64,000 nt of DNA from Anaerolineales bacterium (GCA_015075185.1 JABTUW010000003.1:186001-250000), one strand, 5' to 3'; counted from the stretch's first letter, positions 16,099-24,019 are shown. Made by a program: numbers and translations. The notes: a model not told the origin generated them from the sequence alone.

Positions 16099-16707
16099 CT
16101 ACTCATCGTTATATCTATCAAAAAATTTCCACCAATCCTCATCCCATTTTTCCTGATTAGGAGTCTTATTAGGACAAGGAGCTACGTCTTCGTGACTTGT
16201 CAATTCCCCTTCTTGTATCAATTCCCCTACTTGTATCAACGCTGAATATCCACACTTATAACTAACCTTTTGCTCAACAAAAGCGGAGAGAAATGAGTGA
16301 CAATATGGGCAGAGAAAAAACGTCATAAAATCGTCTAACATTTCTTGTTGCTCACTAATTAATTTCAGCAGGCTCTCCGTTTCTTCTTGGTGGCGAATTA
16401 TCCTTTCATTGAGTCTATCGTAGAAGCTATCTATTATCTCCTGTAACTTCTGAAACGACATTTCCGCTGATTCTTTGATTTTAGCAAATCTTTCCTGGCT
16501 TTGCTGCTTATCTAGCTCAAGGCGCATCAGTACAAGGTATTCTTCGTTAAGCTTCCTAAGCTCTTTTTCGATGTCTTCTATCCCCATAAGAATTTGGGGT
16601 TCAGTATCAATTCCTTTATATGCCTTCTTCATCTTAAGAATTTGTAAGTGACGAATAAGAGCTTCGGAGAATTCTCGATTAAACTTAATACGTTCCACTT
16701 CTTTCAC
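16099..16707 (-). CDS. coiled-coil protein with conflict-system-like N-terminal module
   Basis: A 202-residue, AT-rich gene convergent with the integrase. Residues ~17-55 (ALIRHLQILKMKKAYKGIDT, then PQILMGIEDIEKELRKLNEEY) fit the pattern 'LxxLxxxxAxxGxDTPPxIxxxIEDIExxIxxL'. That pattern forms short N-terminal helical modules of bacterial NTPase, TIR and CHAT effector proteins. A long coiled coil follows (residues 60-125). A metal-binding-like segment (FLCPYCHSFLSAF ... YKCGYS) and an acidic tail end the protein. No enzymatic domain is present, so it may be an adaptor or recruiter. I infer this from the motif only. Confidence 0.45.
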   Translation of the reverse strand: MKEVERIKFNREFSEALIRHLQILKMKKAYKGIDTEPQILMGIEDIEKELRKLNEEYLVLMRLELDKQQSQERFAKIKESAEMSFQKLQEIIDSFYDRLNERIIRHQEETESLLKLISEQQEMLDDFMTFFLCPYCHSFLSAFVEQKVSYKCGYSALIQVGELIQEGELTSHEDVAPCPNKTPNQEKWDEDWWKFFDRYNDE

Positions 16708-16985
16708 TTCCTGCTAGTTGTAGTGTAATTACGGCTGTCTTATTTTATCAACATGGGTATTTAATTTGCAAGTAAGCTCAGCCAATAGAATGTGATATTC
16801 TTAAAAAATCACATCCTATTTTAGAGCAAATTTCAAGGTTGGATGTATAAAAAGATTGGTTGAGAAAAAAGAGGCTGGCCTAATGGCTGGCCTCTTTATT
16901 TTCTCAGGATTGTAACGAAGGGGTGAGGTATGGTAGAATGGGTTTGTTATAGCCGATAATGTAACTACCAGCATTAGGAGCAGCA
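16708..16985. other. intergenic region with a bidirectional terminator
   Basis: Contains the hairpin at 16861-16906; nothing else recognisable. Confidence 0.4.
16861..16906. terminator. bidirectional terminator-like hairpin
   Basis: Stem TGAGAAAA ... GAGGCtGGCC, loop TAAT, GGCtGGCCTC ... TTTTCTCA, with A and T runs on both sides. Confidence 0.65.
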
Positions 16986-17618
16986 ATGGGCCAGGAGGCA
17001 TTATCACATGATTTATCATTTCCCAAGTGGCAATGGTCATTTGATAGGTGGGAATTTATTCTAGGCACTGTATTAAGTATAGCACTACCTTTTATCTTTA
17101 ACCCAAGTGCCAGTTTGCTAGTTAATCTGATTTTCGTTGCTGGATGCGTGATAATCACAATAATTCTTACTCCGACTTTCATCTGGCTTTTGAATAGAAT
17201 AAAAGTTTCATATAGAAGAATCGCTTACTACCCTCAATTACGTGAAAACGCCAGACAAATGGTAACAAGTTTAGAGCAGGCTAGTGAACAAAATTCTAAA
17301 CTAATACAATATATTCTTAGCCAATCACCTCTATTTGAAATCAGAAGAGTATTCCGAGAAAATGAAAGAATTTTCTTAGTGCTTGCCAAAAAGAGAGGGT
17401 CAAAACTCGAAGTAGGTGACAAATTAGAAGTTGTGGACTCAGAGGACTATAAGCCGTTGGGGTCATGTGAAGTCTTGGAAGTTCGTACTGATGGTTACTA
17501 TACTCTCGCCACACACCTAGATGCTCTATGGAAAGGGTATATCATGAGTCAAAATGCTCTAGAGATGCCTGTTTCACCTTATAAAGTAGCCGTAAAAATA
17601 AAGCCTTCACAAAATTAG
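16986..17618 (+). CDS. two-TM membrane protein with beta-rich C-terminal domain
   Basis: A 210-residue protein. Two membrane helices lie at about residues 25-40 (FILGTVLSIALPFIF) and 44-70 (LLVNLIFVAGCVIITIILT). A helical linker (residues 75-115) and a cytoplasmic C-terminal domain follow, with the pattern KLEVGDKLEVVDSEDYKPLG then SCEVLEVRTDGYYT (about 140-170). This resembles the small OB-like domain at the C-terminus of FlgT and related proteins and also the whole of the next gene product. The ribosome site is AGGAGCAGCA. The next gene follows after 28 bases, so the two probably act together. Family and function are not recognised. Confidence 0.5.
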   Translation: MGQEALSHDLSFPKWQWSFDRWEFILGTVLSIALPFIFNPSASLLVNLIFVAGCVIITIILTPTFIWLLNRIKVSYRRIAYYPQLRENARQMVTSLEQASEQNSKLIQYILSQSPLFEIRRVFRENERIFLVLAKKRGSKLEVGDKLEVVDSEDYKPLGSCEVLEVRTDGYYTLATHLDALWKGYIMSQNALEMPVSPYKVAVKIKPSQN

Positions 17619-17646
17619 CATTGTTAATTCGAGGGAGATAATAATC

Positions 17647-18111
17647 ATGGCGGAGAAAAGAATAATAAGCGCAAAAGCATCTCCAATAATGGGGAAGGTT
17701 GCTACGATTCTAAACGAAAGAGAACTTGCAATCAACATCGGTTCTAAAGATGGTGTAACTGAAGGAATGAAATTCAAAGTGCTTGCGGACCAACCTGCTG
17801 ATATTTTAGACCCTGATACAGGGGCAAATTTAGGTTCGGTTGAACGTGAAAAAGTGCGCGTTATGGCTACAGAGGTAAATGAAAAGTTTACTGTTTGTAG
17901 AACCTATCGCAAGGAATATATTCCTGGGGGGCCGCTTCATGGGACATTTTCTTCCCTACTTAAGAGTTATGGATTAACCGATCCTCCCCGTGAAATTATA
18001 GAGACACTTCGTGCAGACGATAAGTCATTGCCGCCACCGCTTTCAGAGGAAGAAAGTTATGTAAAAAAAGGAGATAGAGTAATCCTGGTTGTTGAAGAAG
18101 ACAATTCATAA
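17647..18111 (+). CDS. soluble FlgT-C-like protein, partner of the upstream membrane protein
   Basis: A 154-residue soluble protein. The core is GKVATILNERELAINIGSKD (about residues 17-36), then GVTEGMKFKVL, DPDTGANLGSVEREKVRVMA and FTVCRTYR. This matches the beta-rich 'GxxxGVxxGxxFxVxxxxxxxxLGxxxxxxVxV' pattern of FlgT C-terminal-type domains. The C-terminus, YVKKGDRVILVVEED, repeats the last strands. The same pattern occurs in the C-terminal half of the protein encoded just upstream, which suggests duplication and joint function. AGGGAGATAATAATC precedes the ATG. It is AT-rich and lies in the recombinase island. Confidence 0.5.
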   Translation: MAEKRIISAKASPIMGKVATILNERELAINIGSKDGVTEGMKFKVLADQPADILDPDTGANLGSVEREKVRVMATEVNEKFTVCRTYRKEYIPGGPLHGTFSSLLKSYGLTDPPREIIETLRADDKSLPPPLSEEESYVKKGDRVILVVEEDNS

Positions 18112-18177
18112 TACGAACAGAAATTGAGATTTACATTCATAATTATTGTCAATTTATGGTCAACTACGCTAGAAAAA

Positions 18178-18206
18178 TTGAAAAATCTTTAAGACCATGA
18201 TATAAT
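18178..18206 (+). promoter_or_regulatory. strong promoter of the leader RNA / 64-aa gene
   Basis: TTGAAA (18178-18183), 17-base spacer, TATAAT (18201-18206). Transcription would start near 18213, leaving a ~135-base structured leader before the ATG at 18348. Confidence 0.7.
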
Positions 18207-18212
18207 TGTCTT

Positions 18213-18330
18213 AATCAAATATCGCTCGCGGCAAAATATATCAGCCGCTCGCCATAAAAAAAAGCGGATTGACTAGACAAATTTTAATTTGTTTGTTAAT
18301 CAGCCGAGGCGAGCGGCTTTTTTGTTATCC
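18213..18330 (+). ncRNA. structured leader RNA / attenuator candidate
   Basis: GGCGAGCGGC (18308-18317) followed by TTTTTTG pairs perfectly with GCCGCTCGCC (18244-18253), forming an intrinsic terminator with a long loop. The loop holds its own hairpin: GATT ... AATC outside CAAATT-TT-AATTTG (18277-18292). The 3' arm's core GCGAGCG can instead pair with the upstream CGCTCGC (18223-18229). Two 5' segments competing for one 3' arm is the arrangement seen in attenuators and riboswitches. It may also be a short terminated RNA. No known riboswitch class is recognised. Confidence 0.5.
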
Positions 18331-18347
18331 AAAAAAGGAGAGGGAAC

Positions 18348-18542
18348 ATGCAGACAAAATGGCGGTATAAAAATCTAAACATTCCAATGACAGATAGTCA
18401 ATTTTTTCTCAAAATTCGGAGACTGGCTGGAGAAATGGACATTAGCATGGCCGAAGTGGACAGGCTATCTTTAGCTGAATTTGTAGAAAGGAGGGAAAAA
18501 GAAAAGAAAGAGAAGGTGTTAGAATCGGCTCAACTTCTTTGA
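18348..18542 (+). CDS. 64-residue hypothetical protein behind the leader RNA
   Basis: A short basic/acidic helical protein (MQTKWRYKNLNIPMTDSQFF ... AEMDISM-like middle, C-terminal ERREKEKKEKVLESAQ). It has a strong AAAAAAGGAGAGGGAAC ribosome site. It is preceded by a near-consensus promoter and a structured leader that contains an intrinsic terminator, so its expression is probably controlled by read-through. The segment DISMAEVDRLSLAEFVERRE resembles a phage-type small helical domain, but no family is certain. It is the last gene of the AT-rich island. Confidence 0.5.
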   Translation: MQTKWRYKNLNIPMTDSQFFLKIRRLAGEMDISMAEVDRLSLAEFVERREKEKKEKVLESAQLL

Positions 18543-18565
18543 TACCGCCATTCAGAGCTCGCAGG

Positions 18566-18594
18566 TTGATTCTACGCAACACATGTGTTACAAT
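18566..18594 (+). promoter_or_regulatory. promoter with 12-bp palindrome in the spacer
   Basis: TTGATT (18566-18571), 17-base spacer, TACAAT (18589-18594). The palindrome AACACATGTGTT (18578-18589) lies in the spacer and is a candidate operator for the exported-protein gene at 18636. Confidence 0.5.
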
Positions 18595-18635
18595 AGACTT
18601 ATATTATGGAAAGTAGTTTTGAGGAGCAGTAGCTT

Positions 18636-19499
18636 ATGGCGCACTTTGAACGTAAATCAATCGGTGTAATGGCAGCTCTTGCTCTCCTGCTAACCTTTGT
18701 TATCCCTCTACCCAGCCAGGCCGGTGACCCGGATAAAACGATTGGCGGCATCAATCCGAATCATTACGTTTGTGTAAATGATAAGGGCGAGATCATTGAT
18801 CTGGATAATGATGCTATATCTGGTGGTGATGGGGATAATGTCTCATTTGATCTTGAAAAAACGATTGATCTGAATAAATTAGAGGAAGAGTGCGACGATG
18901 CCGATAATGAGTCGGAGGGAGATTTTGACCTGGAGCTGATCCGCCGCTCCCGGCTTGAGGGCTTCGTGGTTGAATTTCACGCCGACCCTGGCGCTCCGGG
19001 TGGGTGGCGGGGGGTCTTTTCCAGGGATGTGCCGGTGTTTATTACCGGCCCTGGCTTTGAAGTCTTTAAGGGTTCGGACAAGGATGGCTCCTTTTATTTT
19101 GACAACCTGGGAGCCGGCCCTGCCACCTTTAACCTGCGTTTGCCACCCGATGCCCACCCGACAAACCCCAATGTTACCGTGGTGACGGATGGGCTGCCCA
19201 ATACAACCAGTGGGATCTATCTGGGTTTTTATCGAGGCGATGTGCCTCCGCCGGATGTGTCAGCCTTAACGGGTCCCGACGGGGTTCCCCTACCCTTAGC
19301 CAATTACACCTATGATGAATCCATTGAGTCTGCCACCGATCCATTTAGCGGGGAAGTTAGCGGCATGCCCAGTGTTGGCGGCGTTTTGCCCCGGCAAATT
19401 TCTCTGGTTTCTGTTGTTTTGGCCGTTGTTCTTGTGATCGTTTTGCCGGCTGTCGGCGTGCTCAAAGCTCGTCGAAATAACAACGAAAACCAAGAGTAA
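18636..19499 (+). CDS. exported, C-terminally anchored protein
   Basis: A 287-residue surface protein. It has an N-terminal signal peptide (ERKSIGVMAALALLLTFVIP, cleavage probably after SQA) and a C-terminal membrane helix (about residues 252-276, LVSVVLAVVLVIVLPAVGVL) followed by KARRNNN, the layout of a membrane-anchored extracellular protein. Residues ~110-185 look like a carboxypeptidase-regulatory / SdrD B-like beta domain (PVFITGPGFEVFKGSDKDGS, FYFDNLGAGPATFNLRLPP). The N-terminal mature part is rich in Asp/Asn (DNDAISGGDGDN), possibly calcium-binding. The gene has its own promoter and is convergent with the NAD operon. Role unknown. Confidence 0.6.
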   Translation: MAHFERKSIGVMAALALLLTFVIPLPSQAGDPDKTIGGINPNHYVCVNDKGEIIDLDNDAISGGDGDNVSFDLEKTIDLNKLEEECDDADNESEGDFDLELIRRSRLEGFVVEFHADPGAPGGWRGVFSRDVPVFITGPGFEVFKGSDKDGSFYFDNLGAGPATFNLRLPPDAHPTNPNVTVVTDGLPNTTSGIYLGFYRGDVPPPDVSALTGPDGVPLPLANYTYDESIESATDPFSGEVSGMPSVGGVLPRQISLVSVVLAVVLVIVLPAVGVLKARRNNNENQE

Positions 19500-19518
19500 A
19501 TAACTTCGCCCCCTCTGT

Positions 19519-20886
19519 TTACAACCTCTCTAAATCCACCGGCTCCAAATCGGGATTGTCGGTAGCCGTCCGGCCGACTTTGGCCATGTCTACCCAATCT
19601 CCGTTGAGCTTGACCCGGACGACATCGGCGGTGAAATCGGTGTTAGTGCCAAGCGCATCGTCGTTGCTCATCAGGCTGGAGCCAACGCCGTAAATGTCAA
19701 CAGGCACACTCAACTCCTCAAACCATTTGATTTTCTCCGGCCTAAAGCCCCCGCTGACGGCAATCTGCACATTATGGCAGTAGGTTTTGGCCCGTTCGTG
19801 CCAGGCGGGCGGCAAATTCCAACCGGTCCAGGCATTATCCAGCGCCTGCCGAACCAGCCAGCACAGCCGGGGATTAACTCCATTATCCAACTTCTTGTCG
19901 CCCAACGGCTGCACACTCACATCACGCATGTTACCCGACGTATCCAGGCGCACGCCGTACAGCTTGTATTTCTCGGCTGTCTCTTCGTCGCCGGCATCAC
20001 ACGCTGCCTGGTAGCGTTCAAACATCGCCTTCAAAACGGCCAAACTGGTACCGACGCTGTCGTTGTTAAAATCCACCAGGGCAATACGCGGCATCTCCGG
20101 CGGGCGCACGGCGGCAAAAGCCAGCATGGCCTCAACCGTATCGCCCAAAAAGCAGGCGATGGCGGCATGAGCTACGGTCCCGCCGCCCAAACCGCCCCAC
20201 CAGTCCCCTTGAGCGTCGGTGGATACAAACGAGCCGACCTGCTGCTGGTAATCGCGATTGAAACGATGCACCGCAATGTCATAGGCATAGCCGTCGGCGG
20301 CCTGGACTTCATGCACGTCAAAACGAGCAGGGAAGAACAACACCGGTTTGCCGCGCGCGGCTTCCAGGGTGTTGTACACGTTGGTCGCAATGCGGCTGGC
20401 CCGGGCCAGTGCGCCCAAGATAGGCGTCTCCAACAGGGCAAAATCCCGATAGCGGCCCCGGATGCGTAACACCGGCTGCACCCGGCGCGGGTCGCCGTGG
20501 TAATAGGTCATGACCCCATCCTGCACCGCCTCGACTCGCAAATGGGACCACGTTTCAATAAATTTGCCGTTCTCGTCATCATAGCCGGTGCAGTGGCGCA
20601 GCATGCTCAAGGCTTTATCAACCCCGGCGATCAGGGCGCGCGGCTCGCGGCGGGTAAAAACCTGCATCTCGACCTCGATGTCGCCGGTAGCCAGGCTGGC
20701 CGGGTCAATCCCCAACTGGCTCAAAACAGGGCTGTGACCACTAAAACGATAATCACGCTCGGCCAGCGCCTGCAAGGTTTGGGCAATGTTGACAAAATAT
20801 TTGTCGGAATACCAGCCCTGGCGCATGCGCTCGATATCGAGCTTAAAGGTGCTGTTGGTCAAGCGTTTCCCGTTAAAGATAGACAT
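19519..20886 (-). CDS. pncB: nicotinate phosphoribosyltransferase
   Basis: A 455-residue enzyme joining nicotinate and PRPP to give nicotinate mononucleotide (Preiss-Handler NAD salvage, cytoplasm). The start is the ATG at 20886 (MSIFNGKRLT). Family features are the N-terminal TFKLDIERMRQGWYSDKYF with the catalytic-loop Tyr/Lys region, PVLRIRGRYRDFALLETPIL in the centre, ALVDFNNDSVGTSLAVLKAM, GVRLDTSGNMRDV, and the phosphate-binding end KIKWFEELSVPVDIYGVGSS. It is the last gene of a minus-strand group with a nicotinamidase-like enzyme, giving a two-step route from nicotinamide. A palindromic repeat separates it from the SPFH gene. Confidence 0.88.
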   Translation of the reverse strand: MSIFNGKRLTNSTFKLDIERMRQGWYSDKYFVNIAQTLQALAERDYRFSGHSPVLSQLGIDPASLATGDIEVEMQVFTRREPRALIAGVDKALSMLRHCTGYDDENGKFIETWSHLRVEAVQDGVMTYYHGDPRRVQPVLRIRGRYRDFALLETPILGALARASRIATNVYNTLEAARGKPVLFFPARFDVHEVQAADGYAYDIAVHRFNRDYQQQVGSFVSTDAQGDWWGGLGGGTVAHAAIACFLGDTVEAMLAFAAVRPPEMPRIALVDFNNDSVGTSLAVLKAMFERYQAACDAGDEETAEKYKLYGVRLDTSGNMRDVSVQPLGDKKLDNGVNPRLCWLVRQALDNAWTGWNLPPAWHERAKTYCHNVQIAVSGGFRPEKIKWFEELSVPVDIYGVGSSLMSNDDALGTNTDFTADVVRVKLNGDWVDMAKVGRTATDNPDLEPVDLERL

Positions 20887-20929
20887 AAGAACTACCTTTT
20901 CCTTGCTTACGATGGGTAAAATATAAAAC

Positions 20930-20990
20930 GTGGTGCGTATTGCGTATTCCGTAACCCTTACGCACCACGCGCCACGTATCACGATTATAA
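20930..20990. repeat. palindromic intergenic repeat (ACGCACCACG family)
   Basis: CGTGGTGCGTA (20930-20940) is inverted as TACGCACCACG (20960-20970), followed by CCACGTATCACG. Related sequences lie at 32172-32218, at 24057-24155 and inside the gene at 60120-63563. Confidence 0.7.
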
Positions 20991-21001
20991 GCGATGACCG
21001 T

Positions 21002-21733
21002 TTAATGCGCCACTGTTTGCAGTCGTTTCATCGTCAGCCGGGAAGGGGTGGGCAGATAGGCGTCCCAGTGGAGGATTTCGTCGAGCTGGTAAGCTCCGCG
21101 CACGACTTCGCGGGTCGTCGGGTCCACCTGGCGAATAGCTCCATCCAGGGTGGCAATGGCTTTGGCTTTGTTGAAAGCTTCGGCCACTTCCTGGGGCAGT
21201 TCAATCGCTTGCAGATTGAGGCCGTTAAAGACAATCCCCAGCGGCTTCAGCCGGTCGGCCAGCAGTTGGCTCATTTGCCGCTCGATCCGTTCACGCGTGG
21301 CCGGTTTGAAAAGGTCAGGCACGGCGTAGTCCCCCACGAGTTTGCGCAAACAGATGTCGGCATGGCGGGCAATCGCTTTTTCGGCGTTAGCCAGGCCGCG
21401 CAGCCGCTGGCTGACATTCTCGGTGATGAGTTCGGGTTTCAAGGCATAGGTGCCGGACCAATTGATGTGGACCGGGACGCCGTCGCCGGTGGCAATGGCC
21501 GCTGCCTGGCCGGCAATCAGTTTGGTTTTAGTTTCCAGCACAAAATCTACTTTTTCAAAAGGTCGCAGGACATGCCGGCCGGCGGGCAGCACCCGCTTGA
21601 TAAAACCGTCGCGATTGATGGTCACGGCGACGCTGTCTTCATGCACAACCTGGGTTTGCCTGGAGCGAAAGATGACCGCGCCAAGGACTGCCAAGATCAC
21701 AAAAACCGTTGCTGAAACTGTCAGGAATGTCAT
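21002..21733 (-). CDS. SPFH / band 7 domain protein
   Basis: A 243-residue membrane-anchored protein starting at the ATG at 21733, six bases after CGGAGG. An N-terminal membrane helix (FLTVSATVFVILAVLGAVIF) is followed by the SPFH (stomatin/prohibitin/flotillin) domain: INRDGFIKRVLPAGRHVLRP, SGTYALKPELITENVSQRL, RQMSQLLADRLKPLGIVFNG and the helical AIELPQEVAEAFNKAKAIA. Such proteins form membrane scaffolds. It sits between the nicotinamidase-like gene (52 bases upstream) and the nicotinate phosphoribosyltransferase gene, so it may be co-expressed with NAD salvage; a functional link is not established. Confidence 0.82.
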   Translation of the reverse strand: MTFLTVSATVFVILAVLGAVIFRSRQTQVVHEDSVAVTINRDGFIKRVLPAGRHVLRPFEKVDFVLETKTKLIAGQAAAIATGDGVPVHINWSGTYALKPELITENVSQRLRGLANAEKAIARHADICLRKLVGDYAVPDLFKPATRERIERQMSQLLADRLKPLGIVFNGLNLQAIELPQEVAEAFNKAKAIATLDGAIRQVDPTTREVVRGAYQLDEILHWDAYLPTPSRLTMKRLQTVAH

Positions 21734-21785
21734 GGTGAGCCTCCGATTGGTTCTTATTACTAATTTCTTAATTCTTATTGGGTTG

Positions 21786-22502
21786 CTACTCCACCTTGGC
21801 GACGACTTCAATCCCGTTGAGCCGCATGTGATAGAGAAAGATATAGTGCAGCAGGTCACCATCGTGTGGGATTGCGCCGCCGATTTCGGTGGCCACGGAG
21901 ACGGGCAGATCGTAGGTGTCCACACAGTCCTCCGGCACAATCACCCGCACCTTTTCGTTACGGGCATTGCCGCGCAGCTTGAGATGCATGGCCAGTTGGT
22001 AGGTACAGAGGTCGGTGCAATCGCCGACGGCAATAAAGGTGTTGACCTGCGGGTGGGCGGCCAGCCAGGGTTCCAAATCCGTGCCAATCGCCGAGTTAAT
22101 AGACTGTTTGGGCAGCACCTGGAACTGGTCAAAAAAGGGCAGTTCCTTGAACTTGTCTACCGTCTCGCTCTCGCGCGTACCCCGGATGCAGTGGGGTGGA
22201 TAGCTCTCAAACTCAACCGAGTCCTCGGGGTGGGTGTCTTGGGTGAGAATGAAATTCCGCACCCCGGCCTGGTAGCTCTTTTGAAAGAGGGTGACAATCG
22301 GCTCAACAATGGTCGCCACGCGCGGGCTGGCCAGGGCGCCTTCGTAGCAAAAGCCATTAATCACATCCACCGAAATTACGGCTACATTCTCCGGCTGGTT
22401 GTTGACAATCTCGGCCAGCGGCTTGGGCTGCAAGCCCTCTTTCCACTCGACGACGTAATTCAAAAAAGGTCTGCTCTGTTCAATCAGTTGCTCTGCGTTC
22501 AT
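21786..22502 (-). CDS. nicotinamidase-like isochorismatase-family hydrolase
   Basis: A 238-residue cysteine hydrolase. The catalytic triad region is visible as Asp in ISVDVINGF (about residue 40) and Cys in VGDCTDLCTYQLAM (about 165-175). The segment TQDTHPEDSVEFESYPPHCI with RGTRESE is the nicotinamidase-type metal- and substrate-binding stretch (DxH, PPHCxxGTxxSE). The predicted reaction is nicotinamide to nicotinate and ammonia. It is the first gene of a group ending with nicotinate phosphoribosyltransferase, which supports NAD salvage. TTAGGAG lies upstream. The promoter carries repeated AGTGT-N7-ACACT operator-like sites. Confidence 0.78.
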   Translation of the reverse strand: MNAEQLIEQSRPFLNYVVEWKEGLQPKPLAEIVNNQPENVAVISVDVINGFCYEGALASPRVATIVEPIVTLFQKSYQAGVRNFILTQDTHPEDSVEFESYPPHCIRGTRESETVDKFKELPFFDQFQVLPKQSINSAIGTDLEPWLAAHPQVNTFIAVGDCTDLCTYQLAMHLKLRGNARNEKVRVIVPEDCVDTYDLPVSVATEIGGAIPHDGDLLHYIFLYHMRLNGIEVVAKVE

Positions 22503-22517
22503 TTTTTTACGCTCCTA

Positions 22518-22621
22518 AGTGTATAAACTACACTATTATCTTCTAAATAAAAAGGTAAAATGTTTAGTGTTTGATTTACACTAACTATACTCGAAAAAAC
22601 GGTTTTTGTCAATGCTACACT
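22518..22621 (-). promoter_or_regulatory. NAD-salvage promoter with three AGTGT-N7-ACACT sites
   Basis: Minus strand -35 TTGACA (22612-22607), 17-base spacer, -10 TATAGT (22589-22584). Two perfect inverted repeats AGTGT-N7-ACACT lie at 22518-22534 and 22566-22582; the second extends to TTAGTGT/ACACTAA at 22564-22584. A third, degenerate copy (TTTGT-N7-ACACT, 22605-22621) covers the -35 box. This layout fits a repressor responding to NAD-pathway metabolites, such as an NrtR-type protein, but the regulator is not in the window. Confidence 0.65.
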
Positions 22622-22636
22622 AACAATTTTAAGGTT

Positions 22637-22697
22637 AAGAAGACGACCGCTGATCGCCGCCAAAGTTCGCTTCTCTTGCGGCGGTCAGCCGTCTGCG
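22637..22697. repeat. palindromic GC-rich hairpin (REP-like)
   Basis: Imperfect arms AGACGaCCGCTGaTCGCCGC and GCGGCGgTCAGCcGTCT around a ~17-base loop. It is located just past the stop of the FAD oxidoreductase gene, where it may also aid termination. Confidence 0.65.
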
Positions 22698-22705
22698 GTC
22701 TTATC

Positions 22706-24019
22706 CTACATCCAGGGGAAAGGCGCGTTCGACTTGGGCAGCGCCTTTTGCTGCTCGAAGCGTTTGAAGGAGAAGGGGTCGAGTAATCTGCTGGTTTCGC
22801 CGGTCAAAATGCGGGCCACCTGCTCTCCGACGCCGATCATTTTAAAACCATGATTGGAATCGGCGATGACATACGTGTTGGGGCGCATAAAATCAAAGAC
22901 TGGGAAGTTGTCGGCAGAAAAAGCGCCGACGCCGCCGGAGGGTCTTTTGGAGGCAAATTGGCGCTTGCCCTCAAAGCGTTTCATACAGTGGGCCAGCGAC
23001 GCCACCCAGATATCATAGAAATCCTCGCCGACGCAGTAATAGGGGCTGCGCGTGCCGTAGGGGTCTACCTCGCATTCCGCGCCCACATCCAGCGGCACCG
23101 CGCCGCCCTGCACCGCCTGCTTGTCCCGTTTGAAGTAGATGCCCCAGGGCTGATCCCACACCAGCCGCCCATCCTCGCTGTAGAGGGGCACGTCGCTGTC
23201 CACGTGCACCAGCGGTGGGCGTAAACCGTCATTAGTAATGTGGATGTAGGGATTAACCTCGATTTCGCCCTCTTGCAAGGCCAGGAAGCGCCATAGATCG
23301 GTCGTCTGTCCGGGATTACGCGGGTCGGCAACCTTGCCCGGCAGGTCGAGCATGCGCCAGATATTCTTGATCCACGGGCCAACCGCCACGACGACATGCC
23401 CCACTTCTACATCGCCGTAATCGGTTTCGACAGTCTTGACCGAGCCATCGCCGTTCAGCCTGAAGCTGGTCACGGCCGGCCCGATCACAATCTGGGCGTC
23501 TTCGCTCTCAGCTTTGATGGCCAGGCCGTGAATGGCCTGTTTGCTCCAGGCGTGGCCGCCCCGATGCTCATGTAATACGGCGGCCAGCTTCTCGGCCTGC
23601 CAGTCATAGAAAATTCCCTGCATATACTTTTTGACTTCTTTTTCGCCGGTGACCAGCGTCGAGGGATAGCCCAGGCTCTGATGGCGGGCGTAGATGGCCT
23701 CCAACCCCTCCCGCATCGGCTCAAACGAGGCGGTCAGGTAGCCGACCGAGTTGTAGGCAAAGTAATCCGGGTCCGACTCCCAGATGTCCATGCAGTGGAT
23801 CATCAGGTGGGTCATCGGCTCCTGGTAGTAGTTACAGCGCACGTTGCCACACGCCACCCCCGACGCCCCCGCGGCAATGCCGTGCTTTTCGATGACCACG
23901 ACATCCTCGCCCCTGCCCTTGCCGCTGGCCTTAAGGTATTTAGCCAGGTGGTAGGCCGTCGAGAGGCCGTGGACCCCCGCCCCAATGATCAGATATTCAG
24001 CTTTTTTAGGTAACGCCAT
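22706..24019 (-). CDS. FAD-dependent oxidoreductase (DadA / sarcosine oxidase type)
   Basis: A 437-residue flavoenzyme starting at the ATG at 24019 after AAAGGAG. The Rossmann FAD motif GAGVHGLSTAYHL occupies about residues 12-24, and the DAO-type VVIEKHGIAAGASGVACGN follows at about 42-60. Substrate-domain features are WDQPWGIYFKRD and GGVGAFSADNFPVFDFM near the C-terminus, with the second FAD-contacting stretch VIADSNHGFKMIGVGEQVARIL. Sarcosine oxidase, dimethylglycine dehydrogenase-like and related amine oxidases share this layout. The substrate cannot be read from sequence, though an MttB-type methyltransferase nearby suggests methylated amines. Confidence 0.78.
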   Translation of the reverse strand: MALPKKAEYLIIGAGVHGLSTAYHLAKYLKASGKGRGEDVVVIEKHGIAAGASGVACGNVRCNYYQEPMTHLMIHCMDIWESDPDYFAYNSVGYLTASFEPMREGLEAIYARHQSLGYPSTLVTGEKEVKKYMQGIFYDWQAEKLAAVLHEHRGGHAWSKQAIHGLAIKAESEDAQIVIGPAVTSFRLNGDGSVKTVETDYGDVEVGHVVVAVGPWIKNIWRMLDLPGKVADPRNPGQTTDLWRFLALQEGEIEVNPYIHITNDGLRPPLVHVDSDVPLYSEDGRLVWDQPWGIYFKRDKQAVQGGAVPLDVGAECEVDPYGTRSPYYCVGEDFYDIWVASLAHCMKRFEGKRQFASKRPSGGVGAFSADNFPVFDFMRPNTYVIADSNHGFKMIGVGEQVARILTGETSRLLDPFSFKRFEQQKALPKSNAPFPWM

